From Pseudomonadota bacterium (GTDB lineage: Bacteria; Myxococcota; UBA9042; PHBI01): DNA of 9,194 nt. A program made the translations under genes and the position numbers. Shown here piece by piece: positions 5,421 through 9,194 of the stretch (the first letter of the stretch is position 1; each line of letters begins with the position of its first letter). Location: NCBI GenBank assembly GCA_005772945.1, contig SXIE01000336.1, positions 1 to 9,194 of the forward strand, in the 5' to 3' direction. The notes beneath the pieces are model-generated. The model was not told where the DNA came from, searched no databases, and saw nothing but the letters and a program-made list of their open reading frames with translations.

Positions 5421-6024
5421 GGTCCCGACGCGCCCGACGCATCCGGCGCCCGAGCCACACCAGGGCGAGCCCGACGGCCGTCACGCCGCCCGCGTCGCCG
5501 CCCGCACACCCGCGTGAGCGGCTACCGGGAGCGGTCTCGGGCTTGCGCGGGCCGCGGGCGTCCGAGCCGGTGTTGACGAACGGAAACGGCGTCTCGTCCT
5601 TTCCGAGACAGACGCTGCCGGCGCTCTCGTGGCGATCGGCGCCGGTGCAGGTCGCGCCCGGACCGACGATGCCGACGGGGACCTGACGCTCGTGCGGCGG
5701 GTCGTACTGCATCCGGCCGTTGCCGTGAACCATGCGCTTCTCGAGGCAAATGGTCGCGGGCTTCGCGACCGCGGGCGCCGGACACTGGCCGCCCTCGGGC
5801 GCCACGGCGACCGCGCACAGGCCGCCGATGACGCCGCGCCAACCCGGCGCGCAGTTCGTCGGGGCCTCGTCGGCGCAACCACCGGCATGGCCGTTGACCC
5901 AGACCTTCCCCGACGGGCAGTCCTCGGGCGGCGGGAGCGCGTCGGCCCGCGCCCGGGTCGAGAGAACGAGGACCAGGCAGGTGGAGACGAGGGCACCCGA
6001 GGCTGCGAGACGTGGTGATTGCAT
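5395..6024 (-). CDS. Secreted Cys-rich protein with a MYXO-CTERM-like C-terminal sorting tail
   Basis: This 209-residue protein starts at the ATG at 6024, followed by a signal peptide: hydrophobic core about 7-22 and a likely cut after A-R-A (25-27). An in-frame GTG at 6045 would only add seven polar residues. The mature part has eight cysteines (36, 50, 58, 70, 81, 93, 126, 139), opening with DCPSGKVWVNGHAGGC (35-50), a style seen in short secreted myxobacterial proteins. The C-terminus has an isolated Cys173 in SRGCAGGDAGG, a hydrophobic segment (about 180-191) and RRMRRARR (193-200). This Cys-helix-Arg order matches MYXO-CTERM tails, which are processed by myxosortases for surface attachment. 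The last eight residues come from the overlap with the convergent lipoprotein gene. Function is unknown; the even number of mature cysteines suggests disulfides. Confidence 0.78.
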   Translation of the reverse strand: MQSPRLAASGALVSTCLVLVLSTRARADALPPPEDCPSGKVWVNGHAGGCADEAPTNCAPGWRGVIGGLCAVAVAPEGGQCPAPAVAKPATICLEKRMVHGNGRMQYDPPHERQVPVGIVGPGATCTGADRHESAGSVCLGKDETPFPFVNTGSDARGPRKPETAPGSRSRGCAGGDAGGVTAVGLALVWLGRRMRRARRDLSGDAARR

Positions 6025-6030
6025 GGGCGG

Positions 6031-6058
6031 ATGATCGCCCGTCACGGCTGGGTGTCAA
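6031..6058 (-). promoter_or_regulatory. Candidate promoter of the MYXO-CTERM-like gene
   Basis: TTGACA at 6058-6053, a 16-base spacer and GATCAT at 6036-6031 (4 of 6 matches to TATAAT) precede the ATG at 6024 by six bases. The -35 core and next three bases (TTGACACCC) are identical to those ahead of the ACP gene. A leaderless mRNA is predicted. Confidence 0.5.
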
Positions 6059-6143
6059 CCCGAGCCGAGTAGTGATGGCGGGCTCTGGCGGCGTTGGTCA
6101 CGCGTCACGCGCTCGTCGCACGGACTGCCCCTCGAAGGGACGA

Positions 6144-6157
6144 GGCGTCCTGACGCC
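6144..6157. repeat. Interrupted palindrome GGCGTC-CT-GACGCC
   Basis: Two perfect 6-base arms flank a 2-base centre, 86 bases upstream of the MYXO-CTERM-like promoter and 220 bases before the lipoprotein start. The shape is operator-like. In DNA this GC-rich, arms of this length can also arise by chance. Confidence 0.4.
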
Positions 6158-6376
6158 AAGCCGGATCTCCTTCAGCAAGCCGGCGGCGGTGCCCAAACCA
6201 AGGGAGTACCCCGCGGGAGTCGCATCATGCGTTCGTTGCGCTTTGTTTGGCTCGGCCGGGGTGTCAAACGAGCCTCGGTTCTCAGGTTTACGTCCGGGGC
6301 GGCGGCGAGTCCTGGCATCCGGGCGGTCCACGTTTCGGGAACGCGGCACGCCCCGACCGAAGAACAAGGCGGGTGG

Positions 6377-8191
6377 ATGATGAGGCGTATCGTCGTGGGA
6401 TCCCTATCGATCGGGCTCTTGAGCGCCTGCGGGCTGATCAAGGTCAACGTCAACGGTGAGGCGGTCGCGCTCGGCGGGGATTCGCCGCGGGCAAGCGCTT
6501 CGCGCTCTTCGCGAGCGAATAGCAGCGCAGAGTCGGCGCGCGCTGGCGGGGACGAGGCGGGCAGCGGTTCCAAGAAGGGCCGCGGCGACCCGGGGCGCAA
6601 GCCCGTGGCGGTGACCATCGACCCGAGCCTCACCGCGACCCCGCTCGTCATTCCGGTGAACGGCGTCATCATCGATAGCACCCAGAGTCGCGTCGTCGGC
6701 TCGCTTCCGAGCGAGTGCGCGAACGACATGGCCCAAACGCCGCTGGTCGTCTTCGAGTTGAAGCAGGTGATGCCAAAGGGATTCTCGGTCGCGCTGACGG
6801 GCGGGGGCGGGGACGGCTTGGTGGTGCGCGGGCGCGAGAAGAACCTGGTGTGGACGGCGTGCCCGACCTCGATCGGCATCGTGCCGACCCTGGGCGATCT
6901 CAGGGAGGGATGGCAGCCGGGGACCTACGAGGTTCTGACGGTCGCGCGCGGCCGCGGCACGGCCGACTATCAAGTCGAATTTTTCAACACGAACAACCGG
7001 GCGCCTTGGGGGAGCGCGGTCCAGCAGCTGACCATCGGCAAGAAGCTCGCGAAGCCGATGTATGTCGAGGTCACCGTGCCCGCCGGGCGCACGCGGCTGC
7101 GCGAGCTGCATGCGGGCCGGGGTTGCAAGCTGCCGTTCGCGGCCGAGCCGCAGCTTGCGCTGACGCTCGAGCGCCCGATCCCGGGGCTCGTCATCCGACC
7201 GCTGCCGACGGCCGAGCCGGTCGCGCTGCGCGTCGAGTCGCTCGCCGCGGGTGCGCGCGACGCGAAGCACTGCGCACACTACGAGGAGTCGGTGGTCGTG
7301 AGCCGCTACTGGCCTTCCTGGCGGACGACCGCCGAGGCCCACTTCGGCAAGGACGACGACGGCACGTTCGGGATCTCGCTCGCGAACGCCAACGGCGATG
7401 CGTCCTTCAAGGTTACGCTCATGATCTTCGATGCCTCGACGACGTTCGACCCGGTGGCCGCCGTCCCGTCCGTCGACGGCGTGGTTCCGTTCGAGGCGCG
7501 CGAGGTGTTCAAGGCCTTCCCGGAGCTGGACGTGCGCTCGCTCGAGCTGCGCTCGTACGAGGGTGCCGCGCTGTCATCGAAGCTCTTCGCGCGCGTGCCC
7601 AAGCCCCTCTTCGTGTATGCGAAGCTCGACCTCGACAAGGAGCTCGCGTCGGCGTTCGGTTCCGGCACGGGCTTTCCGAAGAAGGACGAGCCGCTCGTGC
7701 TCATCGGCCTCCGGACTAACGACCGCGCGCGGGTGATGACGGCCGACGGGCTGCAGTTCGAGCTCCTGCGCAAGTACCTGGTGGACGCGCCGAGCGGGCC
7801 GGTCGCCTTGCCGAGCGAGCCGCGCAAGCTCGCGGCCGATCTCCGCGCCGAGACCGTCTGGACGCTGAGCCCGCCGAGCGCCAGGGCGATCCGGGAGGCA
7901 TTCGAGGCGCGCGAAATGAAGCACGGCGGGTGCGCGGATCGCGTGTGGGCGCCCTACGAGCGCCAGCTGGACGGCGCGACGTGGCGCGTGAACTCGGGTA
8001 GCGGCAACACCGTGACGGTCGAGTCGCCGCGCGCGCAGCAGATCTCCGATGCCGGCGAGCGTGCCATCGACGCGGCGTGCGGGAGCGCGGACGCTCGCGC
8101 CAACGACAAGGAGGCGACGCGGGTCAAGCTGCTTGCCGAGATCGAGAAGGAGCGGAAGACGCTGCTCGGCGCTGCCCGCGCCGGCTTCTGA
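6377..8191 (+). CDS. Large predicted lipoprotein of unrecognised family
   Basis: This 604-residue protein starts at a double ATG (6377/6380). AAGG at 6366-6369, seven bases before the first ATG, is a plausible Shine-Dalgarno core, unlike the leaderless-looking genes nearby. The signal runs RRIVVGSLSIGLLSAC, with lipobox L-S-A-C and the lipidated Cys at 18. The frame is open from an ATG at 6227, but that start would bury the lipoprotein signal behind 50 Arg-rich residues. Residues about 35-75 are a Ser/Ala/Arg/Gly-rich tether. The rest looks strand-rich and globular, with scattered cysteines (114, 162, 250, 299, 519, 568), and ends in a charged helix (about 573-598, LLAEIEKERKTLL). No catalytic motif or named domain is recognised. 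The gene ends nine bases before the stop of the convergent gene at 8201. It is probably a periplasmic or surface-anchored protein. Confidence 0.8.
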   Translation: MMRRIVVGSLSIGLLSACGLIKVNVNGEAVALGGDSPRASASRSSRANSSAESARAGGDEAGSGSKKGRGDPGRKPVAVTIDPSLTATPLVIPVNGVIIDSTQSRVVGSLPSECANDMAQTPLVVFELKQVMPKGFSVALTGGGGDGLVVRGREKNLVWTACPTSIGIVPTLGDLREGWQPGTYEVLTVARGRGTADYQVEFFNTNNRAPWGSAVQQLTIGKKLAKPMYVEVTVPAGRTRLRELHAGRGCKLPFAAEPQLALTLERPIPGLVIRPLPTAEPVALRVESLAAGARDAKHCAHYEESVVVSRYWPSWRTTAEAHFGKDDDGTFGISLANANGDASFKVTLMIFDASTTFDPVAAVPSVDGVVPFEAREVFKAFPELDVRSLELRSYEGAALSSKLFARVPKPLFVYAKLDLDKELASAFGSGTGFPKKDEPLVLIGLRTNDRARVMTADGLQFELLRKYLVDAPSGPVALPSEPRKLAADLRAETVWTLSPPSARAIREAFEAREMKHGGCADRVWAPYERQLDGATWRVNSGSGNTVTVESPRAQQISDAGERAIDAACGSADARANDKEATRVKLLAEIEKERKTLLGAARAGF

Positions 8192-8203
8192 CGTCGGTCG
8201 TCA
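8189..8203. repeat. Short inverted repeat spanning both convergent stop codons
   Basis: TGACG (8189-8193) and CGTCA (8199-8203) flank the 5-base loop TCGGT. The plus-strand TGA (8189-8191) and the minus-strand TGA (8203-8201) are the outer ends of the stem. A 5-bp stem with no T-run is weak support for a bidirectional terminator, and part of the symmetry comes from the two TGA stops themselves. Confidence 0.3.
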
Positions 8204-9194
8204 CATCCCGCGGTGGGGCGCGTTGTTCTCCGCGTCCGCCTCGCGCAGGATCGCGTCGGCTTGCATCGCGTGCGAGAGCAGGAGGCGGCTCACGTTCGAG
8301 AAGAACTGGCCGTTGCAGCGCGAGAGGATCTGCGCGTACGCGCGCATCGGCGGCGGCATGTCCTCCATCGAGGCGCCGAACTGCGAGACGATGTTGCCCA
8401 TCGCGTTCGCGAAGGCGAGCGCGTTGTCCGTGCTGCGGTCGGCCATATAAGCATCTCGCGCGGCATTGGCCGCCGGGATGTTGGCCATGACGTGGGCTGC
8501 CGTCAGGAGGTGGGTCGCGTAGCTGATCTCGGGGCCGGGCGTGCTGACGCTCGGTCCTCGGAGGCCGCTGGTCGCGCCGGTCCAGAGGCGACCACCGGGG
8601 CCCTCGATCCACGAGAGGGTGTTGCGCAGGCCCGAGCGAACGACCTCGACGCGCGGCGCGATCTGATCGTAGGTGCGGAGCAGGATCATGACGTCGCGGA
8701 TCCCCTCGCGGACCACGTGGACCGAGTGGGCCGCCTCTTGCGCGCCCGTAAGGTGGTCGGGATCGGGGGCAGGGCCGCTCAGTGCGTTGCGGGCGCGGTC
8801 GAGGATGCCGGGGCTCTGCGCGTTCGCGCTGCCTGCGCCCAGCGGCGCGCCGCTGTCCTGATCGGGCGCGGGCGCCGGTGTGCGCGCGGCGACTTGGGCG
8901 GCATGATCGGGCGGGCCGTTGTCGATGAAGAAGCGTCGGTTCCATTGCTGAAGGCGCGCGCTTGCGTCGGCAAACGCGGCCGCGTGCGCGCCGAATTGGA
9001 ACGAGGAGCCGAGCGCCGAGAGGGTGTCCGCGAGGGCGCCCGCGGCGTGGTCGCGGTACTGCCCGAAGACGTCGCCGTTGGCGCCGCGGAGGCTGTCGAC
9101 GGCGGGGACGACGGTGTCGGCGACGCTGCGCTCGATCGCCTCGGCGGCGATGCCGATCTGGTGCGCATCGTCGAGCGCCAGGATGCGGGTCTCG
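8201..9194 (-). CDS. Unrecognised helix-rich protein (C-terminal part, N-terminus beyond the window)
   Basis: The frame is open from the right edge to a TGA at 8203-8201, giving about 330 residues with no start visible. A GTG at 8716 lies inside the frame, but the coherent upstream reading (for example LQQWNRRFFIDNG, 8954-8916) shows that the gene continues to the edge. Composition is Ala-rich and strongly helical: an N-terminal helical region (9194-8925), a Pro/Ala/Asp linker (about 8890-8835), then a long helical region including EGIRDVMILLRTYDQIAPRV and a segment with NAMGNIVSQFGASMEDMPPP, ending DAENNAPHRGM. A single Cys occurs (LSRCNGQFF). No signal peptide or membrane segment is seen in the visible part. 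No family is recognised. It converges with the large lipoprotein gene; a shared role cannot be inferred. Confidence 0.7.
   Translation of the reverse strand, partial: ETRILALDDAHQIGIAAEAIERSVADTVVPAVDSLRGANGDVFGQYRDHAAGALADTLSALGSSFQFGAHAAAFADASARLQQWNRRFFIDNGPPDHAAQVAARTPAPAPDQDSGAPLGAGSANAQSPGILDRARNALSGPAPDPDHLTGAQEAAHSVHVVREGIRDVMILLRTYDQIAPRVEVVRSGLRNTLSWIEGPGGRLWTGATSGLRGPSVSTPGPEISYATHLLTAAHVMANIPAANAARDAYMADRSTDNALAFANAMGNIVSQFGASMEDMPPPMRAYAQILSRCNGQFFSNVSRLLLSHAMQADAILREADAENNAPHRGM

Larger units (their letters stand above)
6025..6376. other. Divergent intergenic region between the MYXO-CTERM-like and large lipoprotein genes
   Basis: This 352-base spacer holds the minus-strand promoter (6031-6058), the interrupted palindrome GGCGTC-CT-GACGCC (6144-6157), a third TTGACACCCC on the minus strand (6267-6258) with no good -10, and a 6-bp stem GGCTCG/CGAGCC (6249-6254, 6269-6274). 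No convincing plus-strand promoter for the gene at 6377 was found. Open frames on both strands read as Arg/Gly/Pro-rich noise with no recognisable motif, so no gene is called here. Confidence 0.6.

Noticed and set aside
6098..6367. 89-codon open frame on the minus strand in the divergent spacer, and a 122-codon frame opposite it
   Set aside because: There is no ribosome-binding site, promoter geometry or recognisable motif, and composition is like other shadow frames. They are kept only as part of the intergenic description.
8201..8716. Calling the right-end gene as a 171-residue protein from the GTG at 8716
   Set aside because: The same frame stays open without a stop to 9194, with consistent protein-like composition, so the gene most likely starts outside the window.

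Overview
The window is very GC-rich, codes mostly on the minus strand, and looks like part of a Myxococcota (Polyangiales-type) chromosome. The best taxonomic clue is a secreted Cys-rich protein (5395-6024) that ends in a Cys + transmembrane helix + Arg cluster, like the MYXO-CTERM sorting tail. Proline/alanine-rich lipoproteins of no recognised family and a Uma2-type gene fit this. No rRNA, tRNA, CRISPR array, insertion sequence or integrase was seen.

Region 1 (1-3685, minus strand) is a tight four-gene operon. In transcription order it encodes an acyl carrier protein (3407-3685), a divergent biotin-type carboxyltransferase (1974-3410), a fatty acyl-AMP ligase (229-1959) and the N-terminus of a KAS III/FabH-like condensing enzyme (1-232, running off the left edge). 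Two of the three junctions are 4-base GTGA stop/start overlaps; the third is a 14-base gap. The simplest model is that the ligase adenylates a free fatty acid and loads it on the ACP, the carboxyltransferase supplies or processes a malonyl-type unit, and the KAS III enzyme performs a condensation, giving a small specialised lipid or starter unit. The carboxyltransferase has altered active-site glycine loops, so its reaction may not be the standard one.

Region 2 (3686-4694) holds a Uma2-family PD-(D/E)XK protein on the minus strand (3847-4461). It is flanked by a 160-base spacer with a three-copy 8-bp tandem repeat and two small inverted repeats, and by a 233-base divergent spacer. That divergent spacer contains the most striking non-coding element of the window: two tandem copies of a 19-bp dyad, 21 bp apart, nested in a 50-bp near-perfect palindrome (4570-4619).

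Region 3 (4695-9194) carries two lipoprotein genes on the plus strand (4695-5420 and 6377-8191), the MYXO-CTERM-like gene on the minus strand (5395-6024, overlapping its convergent neighbour by 26 bases) and an unrecognised helical protein on the minus strand (8201 to the right edge). The last two genes converge with nine bases between their stops.

A recurring regulatory theme is that four genes (ACP, Uma2, first lipoprotein, MYXO-CTERM protein) have a -10-like hexamer only 6-7 bases before the start codon. Three of these also have a -35 element at the right distance, two of them perfect TTGACA. This suggests leaderless mRNAs.
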